From assembly GCF_009757775.1 (NCBI RefSeq), contig NZ_RHLK01000019.1, forward strand, positions 1 through 62,194: 62,194 nucleotides of DNA, written 5' to 3'. The translations under genes were made by a program, and so were the position numbers. Numbering within the stretch: the stretch's first letter is position 1; every line of letters begins with the position of its first letter. The notes beneath the pieces are model-generated. The model was not told the DNA's origin and made no database searches. It was given only the letters and a program-made list of their open reading frames with translations. The DNA is from Paenibacillus lutrae. Its GTDB lineage: Bacteria > Bacillota > Bacilli > Paenibacillales > NBRC-103111. Shown piece after piece: positions 35,692 to 43,260 of this stretch.

Positions 35692-35964
35692 ATGAACAAG
35701 ACAGATCTGATCAACAACATTTCCACTAAAAGCGGCCTGACCAAAAAGGACGTAGAAACAGTCCTGAATTCATTCCTCGGGGAAATTACGGACGCTCTGT
35801 CCACAGGAGATAAAGTACAGCTGATCGGCTTTGGTACTTTCGAAACCCGTAAGCGTTCCGGTCGTACTGGCCGCAACCCGCAAACCGGTCAAGAAATTAC
35901 AATTCCAGAATCCAATGTTCCTGCTTTCAAAGCAGGTAATAAGCTTAAAGAAGCTGTTAAGTAA
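35692..35964 (+). CDS. hup: DNA-binding protein HU
   Basis: A 90-residue HU/HBsu histone-like protein that bends and compacts DNA. It has MNKTDLINNISTKSGLTKKD at the N-terminus, the GFGTFETRKRSGRTGRNPQT DNA-binding arm near residues 45-64 and PAFKAGNKLKEAV at the end. AGGAGG precedes the start. Its stop overlaps the start of rqcP by 1 nt. B. subtilis has hbs elsewhere, so its place here is a lineage feature. Confidence 0.97.
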   Translation: MNKTDLINNISTKSGLTKKDVETVLNSFLGEITDALSTGDKVQLIGFGTFETRKRSGRTGRNPQTGQEITIPESNVPAFKAGNKLKEAVK

Positions 35965-36218
35965 TGAGACTGGATAAGTTTCTTAAATTATCCCGGCTTA
36001 TTAAACGCCGTACGGTAGCCAAGGACATTTCGGACCAGGGCCGCGTATGGATTAATGGAAGGGACTCCAAACCGAGTTCGACGGTGAAAGTCGGCGATGA
36101 GCTGACGATTCAATTCGGGCAGAAAAAAGTGACGGTTCGCGTAGAACTTCTTACGGAGTCGACGCGCAAGGAAGATGCGGCTCATATGTACACGCTCCTT
36201 CGCGAAGAAGCGCTCTGA
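35964..36218 (+). CDS. rqcP: RqcP (YabO), S4-domain ribosome quality-control factor
   Basis: An 84-residue Hsp15-like S4-domain protein. RqcP works with RqcH to add alanine tails to nascent chains on split 50S subunits. The S4 motif is visible from the first residue (MRLDKFLKLSRLIKRRTVAK) through GRVWINGRDSKPS. It starts within the stop codon of hup (TAATG), so translation is coupled. Confidence 0.93.
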   Translation: MRLDKFLKLSRLIKRRTVAKDISDQGRVWINGRDSKPSSTVKVGDELTIQFGQKKVTVRVELLTESTRKEDAAHMYTLLREEAL

Positions 36219-36223
36219 TCAGC

Positions 36224-36268
36224 AAAGAGACTGAAGCACGGCATTTTGCCGTTCTCAGTCTCTTTTTT
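36224..36268 (+). terminator. Terminator after rqcP
   Basis: An 11-bp stem AAAGAGACTGA / TCAGTCTCTTT with a loop that itself contains GGCA/TGCC, ending in T residues. Confidence 0.88.
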
Positions 36269-36374
36269 ATCCAATTTTTTATGCGGAATAGAATGAGAAG
36301 GCCTGTATTGGTGTTCTAAAAACGGACATCCCCCCATATCGTAGTGGTAGGAAAAGCTGTAGGGGGGACTTGCC

Positions 36375-36656
36375 ATGATGGAGGCCGGAAAGACCAAGCG
36401 GCAGGAAGTTAAGATGCTGAACCGCAAACTGCTCGAGATTTCGGGCGTAAAGAATGTGGAGAGTTTTGACAGTGAAGAATTCCTGCTGGAAACGGACTGC
36501 GGATTTCTGCTAATCAAGGGGCAGAATCTGCACATTAAGAACCTCAGTCTGGATCAGGGCCTGGTAGCGATTGAGGGCTATGTAAACTCTCTTGCCTATG
36601 TCGATGCGAATTCCCCGGAGAAGTCCAAAGGGTTTTTGGGTAAATTGTTTAAGTGA
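36375..36656 (+). CDS. yabP: Spore-cortex/sporulation protein YabP
   Basis: A 93-residue YabP/YqfC-family protein made in the mother cell. It has the family pattern of an N-terminal basic segment, LLIKGQNLHIKNLSLDQGLVA-type beta strands in the middle and IEGYVNSLAYVD near residue 67. Two adjacent ATGs (36375, 36378) follow a G-rich ribosome site. A CATATCGT at 36335 could be a sigma-E or sigma-K -10 box, but I see no convincing -35. It overlaps yabQ by 4 nt. Confidence 0.9.
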   Translation: MMEAGKTKRQEVKMLNRKLLEISGVKNVESFDSEEFLLETDCGFLLIKGQNLHIKNLSLDQGLVAIEGYVNSLAYVDANSPEKSKGFLGKLFK

Positions 36657-37237
36657 CTCTGAACGTACAATTCGTAACGCTGTGGCTGATGTTCGTCAGC
36701 GGGATGGGCCTCGGTGCGCTCTATGACGCCTTCCGGGTGGTGTTCGTGCAGCTGAGGCTGCCGCGCTGGACTTTCCCGCTTGCCGATCTCGCCTATTGGA
36801 TTATCGGGATCATTCTCGTGTTCGGCACTTTGATCCGCAGTAATCATGGACAAGTCCGTCTCTTTGTATTTATCGGTTTGCTTCTGGGGCTGTTCGTTTA
36901 TTTGCTTGCCCTGAGCCGTACGGTCCGTAAATTAATCGGAGTTTGCATTCAGGCTGTGAAATGGCTGCTTCGTTTCTGCAGGCGAGCGATGGTGCTTCTG
37001 CTTTTCAAACCGGCAGTAGGTCTATACAAGCTGGCTTTGCTTCTCTTGGGAGTTTTGGCGGGCGCTGCTATGTTCCTGTTCCGAGTTGTGGTACAATTAG
37101 GTTACCCTGTTTGGAGATTAATGCTCTGGCTGTTACGTCCTCTATACGCTAAGCTTCGTGTACCTGCCCGCATTTTGGGGTGGATCAGCTGGATGAAACA
37201 GCTGTTTCAGAAGTGGTTTTCTAAGGGTAAGAAGTGA
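36653..37237 (+). CDS. yabQ: Spore cortex biosynthesis protein YabQ
   Basis: YabQ localises to the forespore outer membrane and is needed for cortex formation. The 194-residue protein has three or four N-terminal membrane segments (about residues 5-25, 40-62, 70-88), with GLGALYDAFRV at residues 20-30. A long hydrophobic and basic C-terminal region follows. GTG 36653 overlaps the yabP stop. The two form the conserved yabPQ pair just upstream of divIC. Confidence 0.9.
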   Translation: MTLNVQFVTLWLMFVSGMGLGALYDAFRVVFVQLRLPRWTFPLADLAYWIIGIILVFGTLIRSNHGQVRLFVFIGLLLGLFVYLLALSRTVRKLIGVCIQAVKWLLRFCRRAMVLLLFKPAVGLYKLALLLLGVLAGAAMFLFRVVVQLGYPVWRLMLWLLRPLYAKLRVPARILGWISWMKQLFQKWFSKGKK

Positions 37238-37284
37238 AGTAAAGGCCGATTAGCGGCCGTAAGATCAGGAGGCTGTAAATTCCC

Positions 37285-37626
37285 ATGCCTGTCCCATCAA
37301 AATCATCACAATCTCAAACCAAATCGAATAGCAAAGGCACTCGTCGCAGATTCCGTATTGCTGCAGTGATTTCGCTCGGTGTTTTGACATGGGCTGGAGT
37401 GACATACTGGGATCAATCCGGTAAACTAGGCGAGAAGCGTGCTGAAATGCAGCAAGTCGAGCAGCAGTTGGCGGATGAGCAGAAGCGTAAAGCGGATATT
37501 ACAAAAGAAATTGCCCGCTTGAACGACCCTGAGTATTTGGAACAAGTGATCCGCAGCGAGCTGAACTATGCACGCGAAGGAGAAACACGCTTTATATCAC
37601 CGGCGCCCAAATCAAAGAATCCGTAA
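37285..37626 (+). CDS. divIC: Cell division protein DivIC (FtsB-like)
   Basis: A 113-residue bitopic membrane protein of the septum-formation-initiator family, which forms a complex with FtsL and DivIB at the division site. A basic cytoplasmic tail (about 1-24) is followed by a membrane segment (about 25-42). A coiled coil comes next (about 45-80, with QQVEQQLADEQKRKADI) and then the NDPEYLEQVIRSELNYAREGE motif. AGGAGG lies upstream. Confidence 0.93.
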   Translation: MPVPSKSSQSQTKSNSKGTRRRFRIAAVISLGVLTWAGVTYWDQSGKLGEKRAEMQQVEQQLADEQKRKADITKEIARLNDPEYLEQVIRSELNYAREGETRFISPAPKSKNP

Positions 37627-37657
37627 AAATTCCGGATTAATTGGGCTTTTCTCCATG

Positions 37658-37687
37658 TTGACCGTAGATTCAGCAATGGGGTATAAT
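37658..37687 (+). promoter_or_regulatory. Sigma-A promoter of yabR
   Basis: TTGACC and TATAAT are separated by 18 nt, about 50 nt before yabR. Confidence 0.65.
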
Positions 37688-37736
37688 CGGCGTAGCCGTT
37701 CTTTTTGAACAATTTAAGGGAGGAACATTGTATTTT

Positions 37737-38240
37737 ATGGCAATTGAAGTGGGCAGCAAATTAGAAGGAAGAGTGACCGGGATCACTCACTTTGGGGCAT
37801 TTGTCGAGCTTGAACAGGGTGTTACCGGACTGGTGCACATCTCGGAGATCGCCGACAACTACGTAAAGGATGTCAACGACCATCTCAAACTCGAAGACAA
37901 AGTTCTGGTCAAAGTCATCAACGTGGACAAGGACGGGAAAATCGGCTTATCCATCAAGCAGACGATCGAAAAGCCCGCTGAACCTGCTCGCCCTCAAAGA
38001 CCACCAGGCAATAGTAAGTTCGACTCCTCTCGTTCCGGAGACCGTCCAAGCTTTGGTGGCGGCGGTGGTGGACACGGACGTGGAGATCGCGGTGGACGCG
38101 GTGGCGGTTTCCGTAACCCGCCAGGTAAACCGACTTTTGAGGACAAGATGAGTCGCTTTCTCAAAGATAGTGAAGAGCGCATCTCTTCGCTCAAAAAGCA
38201 GGATTCCAAACGCGGTGGACGTGGCGGAAGACGCGACTAA
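37737..38240 (+). CDS. yabR: S1-domain RNA-binding protein YabR with RGG-like tail
   Basis: A 167-residue protein with one S1 domain (about residues 4-72: GVTGLVHISEIADNYV, VINVDKDGKIGLSIK), of the YabR/YugI general stress family that associates with ribosomes. After it comes a disordered tail of about 65 residues rich in Gly, Arg and Pro, with GGGGGG and GRGDRGGRGGG runs, then a charged helix and a final RGGRGGRRD. ATG 37737 matches the start of B. subtilis YabR; TTG 37728 is too near the ribosome site. It has its own promoter and terminator. Confidence 0.88.
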   Translation: MAIEVGSKLEGRVTGITHFGAFVELEQGVTGLVHISEIADNYVKDVNDHLKLEDKVLVKVINVDKDGKIGLSIKQTIEKPAEPARPQRPPGNSKFDSSRSGDRPSFGGGGGGHGRGDRGGRGGGFRNPPGKPTFEDKMSRFLKDSEERISSLKKQDSKRGGRGGRRD

Positions 38241-38281
38241 ATCGTTCCTCTTGCTCTACTTATATGATTACAAGAATTTAC

Positions 38282-38315
38282 AACCACACTCCGTTTCGGC
38301 GGATGTGGTTTTTTT
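38282..38315 (+). terminator. Terminator after yabR
   Basis: AACCACA plus TCC pair with GGA plus TGTGGTT (one bulged C), followed by seven T residues. Confidence 0.8.
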
Positions 38316-38339
38316 GCGTCGACTGGACTAACGTTTTTC

Positions 38340-38478
38340 GGGGAATCGACACAACCTTACCGCATATGCATGGTAAGCGGCTCGTATGAAGCGAATCCTC
38401 CGAGGAACGGGCGTTCGGAACGATGGGGCCAAGCCCCTGATAGGGCTGCGTTTGCGTTAAGCTGACAAGGCCCCCTTT
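38340..38478 (+). other. Structured gene-free block upstream of spoIIE
   Basis: No gene is visible. The block holds several compact inverted repeats: CTTACC / GGTAAG around GCATATGC (near 38355-38375), TCCGA / TCGGA (near 38398-38420), and AGCCCC / GGGCT (near 38431-38448). A GGGGCC / GGCCCC pair closes a larger loop ending in CCCCCTTTTTT (to about 38480), which looks like a terminator. In B. subtilis two tRNA genes lie at this place, but I cannot fold a tRNA here. It may be an unknown small RNA or an old tRNA locus remnant. Confidence 0.35.
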
Positions 38479-38480
38479 TT

Positions 38481-38546
38481 TGTCGGAAATTTCTTGGACT
38501 CTAGTAACTCATTGTGACAAAATTTATGAGAGAAGGCTCCTATAAT
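38481..38546 (+). promoter_or_regulatory. Spo0A-controlled sigma-A promoter of spoIIE
   Basis: GTGACA (38514-38519) and TATAAT (38541-38546) are 21 nt apart. This is the abnormal spacing characteristic of Spo0A-activated sigma-A promoters such as spoIIE and spoIIG. Spo0A-box-like heptamers (consensus TGTCGAA) lie at 38481 (TGTCGGA) and overlap the -35 at 38515 (TGACAAA). Confidence 0.75.
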
Positions 38547-38578
38547 AAACCCACTAAGAGAAATGGTGGTGTCTGAAC

Positions 38579-41071
38579 ATGGAAAAACGAAATGGTGCAC
38601 TTTCCATCGGTCTGCAGTGGGCAGGCGCGATGCAGCGGACGAAATCAGCGGCTCATAACCGAGTTGTGGAGAATAGGATGGTTCAATCCATGGTAGCCAA
38701 GAAGTGGTCGATACTGCTGCTGATCATGGCCTTCCTGCTCGGAAGAGCCATGATTTTGGAAGAGCTTGCCCCTTTTTCACTGGCCTTTTTTGCCGTCATG
38801 TACTTTCAGCGCCGAGACTTACTCTTGTGGACGGGAGCTTTTCTATTTGCAGGCAGTATGCTGGCCGTACAGCCTCAAAGCGGGTATATGCTAACCGAAA
38901 TGATTGTGTTCGTATTGATCCAGAAAGCACTTGAGAAATATGAGCGGTCGGATCTCTCGCTCGCGCCCGTTCTTGTTTTCATCACTTCGCTGCTGGTCCA
39001 AATGTTTGCCCATCTGGTCAACTCGGATCTGACCTGGTTCTCTTTGACCATGACGGGTGTACAGTCACTGTTAAGTCTGGTTCTGACCCTTATTTTTGTC
39101 CAAGCTGTTCCTGTCTTTACTCTCACCCGTAAAAACTATCAGCTCAAACATGAAGAAATCATTTGTTTGATCATCTTACTGGCTTCTATGATGACCGGAA
39201 CGGTCGGCTGGACAATAGGACCCGTTACAGTCGAGCATGTGGTGTCAAGGTATCTGATTCTTCTGTTTGCTCTGGTCGGCGGCGCCCCATTCGGCGCATC
39301 AGTCGGAGTTGTCACGGGACTCATTCTCAGCTTGGCCAATGCCAACGCAATCTATCAAATGAGTCTTCTAGCCTTCTCAGGCCTGCTCGCAGGCCTGCTT
39401 AAAGAGGGCAGACGGATGGCCGTTGCGTTCGGTATGCTGCTGGGATCCTCCATTCTATCGATCTACATAGGCACACAGGGAGAAGTTATGAATTCCACCT
39501 GGGAGTCTGTAGCGGCGGTTGTCCTGTTCCTGCTCACACCGAAGAGCGTGCTTCAGACGCTGGCCAAGTACATTCCCGGCACTCAAGAGAATCTGAAGTC
39601 ACAGCAGGATTATGCCAAAAGAGTGCGGGATATTACGGCGGGCAGGGTGGAGCAGTTCTCGCAAGTGTTTTTGCAGCTGGCCCGCAGCTTCAAGCAGTTG
39701 ACTGTTGAGAGCCAGCCTTTGCAGAAGGAGGAAGAAATCAGCCACTTCATGGAAGCGGTCTCTAACCAAACTTGTCAGATGTGCTCCAAAAGAGTCCGCT
39801 GTTGGGATCAGCGCTTCTATCAGACCTATCAATATATGACGGGTATGATGACGGAGATTGAACTTAATCCTGATTTTAATAAGAGGCAAATACCGCTGGA
39901 ATGGAGACAGGCTTGTACGAAGCCCGATCAAGTGCTGGATGTGATGAAGAATCAATATGCGATGTATCAGAATGATATGCATTGGAAAAAACAAATTTCC
40001 GACAGCAGGCAGATTGTAGCCGATCAGCTCAGCGGTGTATCTCAAGTCATGGAGGATTTGGCGAAGGAGATCAAGCGGGAGGGACAAGAGCTGTTTTTAC
40101 AGGAAGAACAAATACGCCAGGCTCTTGAGGATCTGGGACTATCCATACACAGCATTGATGTCGTTTCCTTAGACGAAGGAAATGTGGAAATCGAAATTAT
40201 CCATCAGTATACCAAAGGTTTCGATGAATGCCGCAAGATCATTGCACCGCTGCTAAGTGAAATCATCGGCGAGCATATCGCTGTCAAGAATGAAGAAATG
40301 ATGCCTAGGGGTGAGGGGTACAGCATGGTTCAATTCGGCTCGGCTAAGGAATACGAAGTAGAAACGGGAATAGCAGGAGCCGCTAAGGGCGGAGAGCTGC
40401 TGTCCGGGGACAGCTTTTCGCTGGCGGAACTGGGGAACGGCAAGTTTGTAGTCGCGCTAAGCGACGGGATGGGGAACGGGGAGCGGGCAAGCGCCGAGAG
40501 CTCGGCGGCGTTGAATATTCTGCAGCAGCTCCTTCAGTCCGGCATGGATGAGAAAATTGCCATCAAATCCGTTAACTCCGTTCTGCTGCTCCGCTCCTCC
40601 GATGAGGTGTATGCCACCGTGGATATGGCTTTAATTGATCTCTACAGCGCGCAAACGACATTTATGAAAATCGGCTCGACGCCCAGCTTCATTAAGCGTG
40701 GCCATGAGGTGATACCGGTCAAAGCAAATAATCTCCCTGTCGGCATTCTACAAGATATCGAGGTGGATCTGGTTTCACAGCCGCTGCAGCATGGGGATCT
40801 TCTCATAATGATGACAGATGGCATTTATGACGCGCCGGGTCATGCGGTGAATAAGGAGCTGTGGATGAAGCGGGTTATTCAGGAAATAGAAACGGACATT
40901 CCGCAGGATTTTGCCGATTGTCTGCTGGATCGTGTAGTCCGCTGCCATCATGGTGAGATCATTGATGATATGACGGTCGTTGCTGCCCGTATCGAGAAGC
41001 ACCAGCCCGAGTGGGCGACGTTCCGCTGGCCGGGGGTGAACCGGATCGAGCGTCCTAAGGTGGTGAGCTGA
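38579..41071 (+). CDS. spoIIE: Stage II sporulation protein E phosphatase
   Basis: SpoIIE dephosphorylates SpoIIAA to activate sigma-F in the forespore and helps form the polar septum. The 830-residue protein has about ten N-terminal membrane helices (about 40-330) and a central regulatory/FtsZ-interaction region (about 330-590). A C-terminal PP2C domain follows with GDSFSLAELGNGKFVVALSDGMGNGE near 608-633 and LLIMMTDGIYD near 741. GGTGGTG precedes the ATG. The upstream promoter has the Spo0A-type 21-bp spacer. Confidence 0.96.
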   Translation: MEKRNGALSIGLQWAGAMQRTKSAAHNRVVENRMVQSMVAKKWSILLLIMAFLLGRAMILEELAPFSLAFFAVMYFQRRDLLLWTGAFLFAGSMLAVQPQSGYMLTEMIVFVLIQKALEKYERSDLSLAPVLVFITSLLVQMFAHLVNSDLTWFSLTMTGVQSLLSLVLTLIFVQAVPVFTLTRKNYQLKHEEIICLIILLASMMTGTVGWTIGPVTVEHVVSRYLILLFALVGGAPFGASVGVVTGLILSLANANAIYQMSLLAFSGLLAGLLKEGRRMAVAFGMLLGSSILSIYIGTQGEVMNSTWESVAAVVLFLLTPKSVLQTLAKYIPGTQENLKSQQDYAKRVRDITAGRVEQFSQVFLQLARSFKQLTVESQPLQKEEEISHFMEAVSNQTCQMCSKRVRCWDQRFYQTYQYMTGMMTEIELNPDFNKRQIPLEWRQACTKPDQVLDVMKNQYAMYQNDMHWKKQISDSRQIVADQLSGVSQVMEDLAKEIKREGQELFLQEEQIRQALEDLGLSIHSIDVVSLDEGNVEIEIIHQYTKGFDECRKIIAPLLSEIIGEHIAVKNEEMMPRGEGYSMVQFGSAKEYEVETGIAGAAKGGELLSGDSFSLAELGNGKFVVALSDGMGNGERASAESSAALNILQQLLQSGMDEKIAIKSVNSVLLLRSSDEVYATVDMALIDLYSAQTTFMKIGSTPSFIKRGHEVIPVKANNLPVGILQDIEVDLVSQPLQHGDLLIMMTDGIYDAPGHAVNKELWMKRVIQEIETDIPQDFADCLLDRVVRCHHGEIIDDMTVVAARIEKHQPEWATFRWPGVNRIERPKVVS

Positions 41072-41197
41072 TTAAGGAATGGGTTTGTTGTTGCAGGTGA
41101 CTTGGGATCTTGAGGGGAAGGTGATATCAGCTAGTGACGACTGGAAATAAGCGGGATATAAACTGGAAAAAGAAAGGAGGGATATGGTGGAAAGTAG

Positions 41198-41299
41198 GTC
41201 ATGAAGGAAGATATGAAAGAGAGGTATGAAGGAAGATATGAAAAAGTGACATGAAAGAAAGACATGAAAGAAAGACATGAAAGAAAGACATGAAAGAAA
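41198..41299 (+). repeat. 12/13-bp minisatellite downstream of spoIIE
   Basis: Eight head-to-tail units are visible. The last four (41248-41299) are perfect 13-mers GACATGAAAGAAA. The first four (41198-41247) are diverged and alternate 12 and 13 nt, e.g. GTCATGAAGGAA, GATATGAAAGAGA. The tract is purine-rich on the plus strand and every unit contains ATG. It lies between the spoIIE stop and its probable terminator. Confidence 0.9.
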
Positions 41300-41313
41300 C
41301 TTGAAAGAAGGAT

Positions 41314-41341
41314 AAGGCGCTCCCGTGAGGGGCGCTTTATA
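41314..41341 (+). terminator. Probable terminator of spoIIE
   Basis: AAGGCGC-TCCC / GGGG-CGCTTT hairpin with a GTGA loop, followed by a modest A/T tail. It lies about 240 nt beyond the stop, after the minisatellite. Confidence 0.55.
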
Positions 41342-41476
41342 TTTGGTTTGTATGGCGCTGTGTTTGCCGGTCATCATATAGAGGATCTCCCGCTGCCCAG
41401 ATGTGTTCCTATGATTAGAATCTCGCATACTTGGCGAAACTAGTAAGAATAATCATAGACTGGAGGCGAAGAGAAC

Positions 41477-42199
41477 ATGAAACAAATTCTACTAATCACC
41501 GATGGATGCTCTAACGTCGGGATCAGTCCGACAACAGCAGCTGCACAGGCGCGTGCTGAAGGGATTACGGTCAATGTGATCGGCGTGGTTGACCAGGGGG
41601 AGCTCGGTCTGCTCGGCGCCGAAGAGATACGTGACATTGCAAGGGCAGGCGGCGGGATGAGCAGGATCGCCACTTCCCAGCAGCTGTCGCAGACCATCCA
41701 GATGATGACGCGCAGGACGGTGTCGCAGACGGTGCAGCAGGCAGTCAGCCGCGAGCTGCACAGCATCCTCGGCAGCGGTGACGTGACCGAGCTGCCCCCG
41801 GCTCAGCGCTCCGAAGTCGTGCGCGTCATTGACGACCTCGCTGAGACAGGTTCGCTCCGCGTGGCGCTCCTCGTGGATGCCAGCGCCAGCATGAAGCCCA
41901 AGATGGCAGCTGTGCGTGTGGCCATCTCGGATCTGCTGCTGAGCCTGCGCGCGAGGTCGGGTCAAAGCGAACTGGCCGTGTTTCATTTTCCCGGCCATCA
42001 TAGTACGGATCCCGAGGTGGAGATGGACTCGGGGTGGACCGCCAACCTTGCAAATTTGGATAGGATGTTCTATAAATTAAACATGAAGGGTACAACCCCG
42101 ACTGGCCCCGCCTTGCTTAAGGTTGTGCAATATGTCGCGGAGAAGCCTGCTTATTCAAGCGATGATGAGGACGGGATGCTTCGTGACTACGTCGTATGA
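41477..42199 (+). CDS. yabS: YabS, von Willebrand factor A domain protein
   Basis: A 240-residue protein matching YabS, which is paired with the kinase YabT downstream of spoIIE. It carries two halves of a vWA-type fold: ILLITDGCSNVG at the N-terminus and a MIDAS-like LLVDASASMKPK near residue 131. TTPTGPALLKVVQYV near 205 completes the metal site. No export signal is visible, so it is probably cytoplasmic. The molecular role is unknown. Its last codons overlap the next gene. Confidence 0.85.
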   Translation: MKQILLITDGCSNVGISPTTAAAQARAEGITVNVIGVVDQGELGLLGAEEIRDIARAGGGMSRIATSQQLSQTIQMMTRRTVSQTVQQAVSRELHSILGSGDVTELPPAQRSEVVRVIDDLAETGSLRVALLVDASASMKPKMAAVRVAISDLLLSLRARSGQSELAVFHFPGHHSTDPEVEMDSGWTANLANLDRMFYKLNMKGTTPTGPALLKVVQYVAEKPAYSSDDEDGMLRDYVV

Positions 42200-43103
42200 G
42201 CCCTCGTTGCCTTTCGGCACGACTCTCAGCGGGCGGTGGAATGGCAGAACCTATACGGTAGAACGCAGGCTAGGCTCCGGCTCTAACGGTCAAGTGCTTC
42301 TGGTTCGGCGCGGAGGGCGGAGGTATGCCATGAAGATCGGGTATGATCCGCTTGATCACCAGTTCGAGGTGAACGCGCTGCAGTCACTTTCCAAGACCGA
42401 TACATCGTTTGGACAGTTTCTGCTGGACACCGATGATGCGGAATATGAGGGGAAAAGGCTCTCTTTTTTTGTCATGCCGTATATCGAGGGATCTTCATTA
42501 TCCAAATACATACGAGCTAACGGTGCTGGCTGGATTTACGCGATTGGCTCTAATTTGCTGAAAAAGCTGGTTGAACTTCACCAAAGCGGTTATATCTACG
42601 GGGATCTCAAATCAGATAATCTGGTTGTGATGGAACACGGCCGTGTTGAAATCATTGATTTTGGTGGGATGACCGCCAAGGGCAGAGCGATCAAGCAATT
42701 TACGGAGATTTTTGACCGGGGGTATTGGTGCGCGGGAGAGCGGATTGCCGAGGATAGTTACGACTTGTTCTCATTTGCCGTCCTGATCATCAAAACGCTG
42801 GATAAGAACGATTCATTCCGCTCTGCCATTCAATCGCTTCCGCAGAATAGATGTATATCTATGCTGGAGGAAATTGTGCAGCGGAATGACCGTTTGAAGG
42901 AAATGGCTCCGTTTCTTTTGCGGGCTTTGAGAGGGCAATTCGCAACCTCGAAGGAGGCCTTGATCGCCTGGGGAGAGCAGGGGAAGAGGATCCGGGCGGC
43001 TGCACAGGCGCCCGACAGCCACGCATCCCCCTGGATGCTGCTGTCTTTAGCGGCTTCTCTCATTGCTCTCCTTGGCACGCTTGGTTATTTCTACTGGAGA
43101 TAA
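42183..43103 (+). CDS. yabT: Sporulation Ser/Thr kinase YabT (PrkD)
   Basis: A 306-residue Hanks-type kinase with a single C-terminal membrane anchor (about residues 283-303). B. subtilis YabT is DNA-activated in the forespore and phosphorylates RecA. The Gly loop LGSGSNGQV and the VAIK-type Lys (RYAMKIG) are clear, as are the catalytic loop YGDLKSDN and DFGG. The usual HRD triad reads YGD. GTG 42183 is chosen because the upstream ATGs at 42123 and 42162 lack a ribosome site and because the length before the GRW motif then matches B. subtilis YabT. It overlaps yabS by 17 nt. Confidence 0.85.
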   Translation: MTTSYEPSLPFGTTLSGRWNGRTYTVERRLGSGSNGQVLLVRRGGRRYAMKIGYDPLDHQFEVNALQSLSKTDTSFGQFLLDTDDAEYEGKRLSFFVMPYIEGSSLSKYIRANGAGWIYAIGSNLLKKLVELHQSGYIYGDLKSDNLVVMEHGRVEIIDFGGMTAKGRAIKQFTEIFDRGYWCAGERIAEDSYDLFSFAVLIIKTLDKNDSFRSAIQSLPQNRCISMLEEIVQRNDRLKEMAPFLLRALRGQFATSKEALIAWGEQGKRIRAAAQAPDSHASPWMLLSLAASLIALLGTLGYFYWR

Positions 43104-43260
43104 CCGCAGACCGCAGCTTTGGGGCAATTCAATAGCCGCCAGGCAAGCAGGTTGGCCATGAATGTGCCCGTATGTCCGTTATATCTAAATGCGGCAAGTA
43201 ATCAGGATGAGTGCATGAGGTCACAATGTACCCGTCTGCACGGAAAGCGGGGGAGTCACA

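Noticed and set aside
38330-38478. tRNA gene(s) at the B. subtilis tRNA position before spoIIE
   Set aside because: I could not find a T-loop GTTCRA with matching arms or a plausible anticodon arm.
41198-41299. Repeat tract considered as a CRISPR array
   Set aside because: Units of 12-13 nt abut directly without spacers, and no cas gene is nearby. It is a minisatellite.
41072-41428. A 118-codon minus-strand frame across the minisatellite
   Set aside because: The repeats give an artificial Phe/Ser/Leu-rich product with no ribosome site and no likeness to a family.
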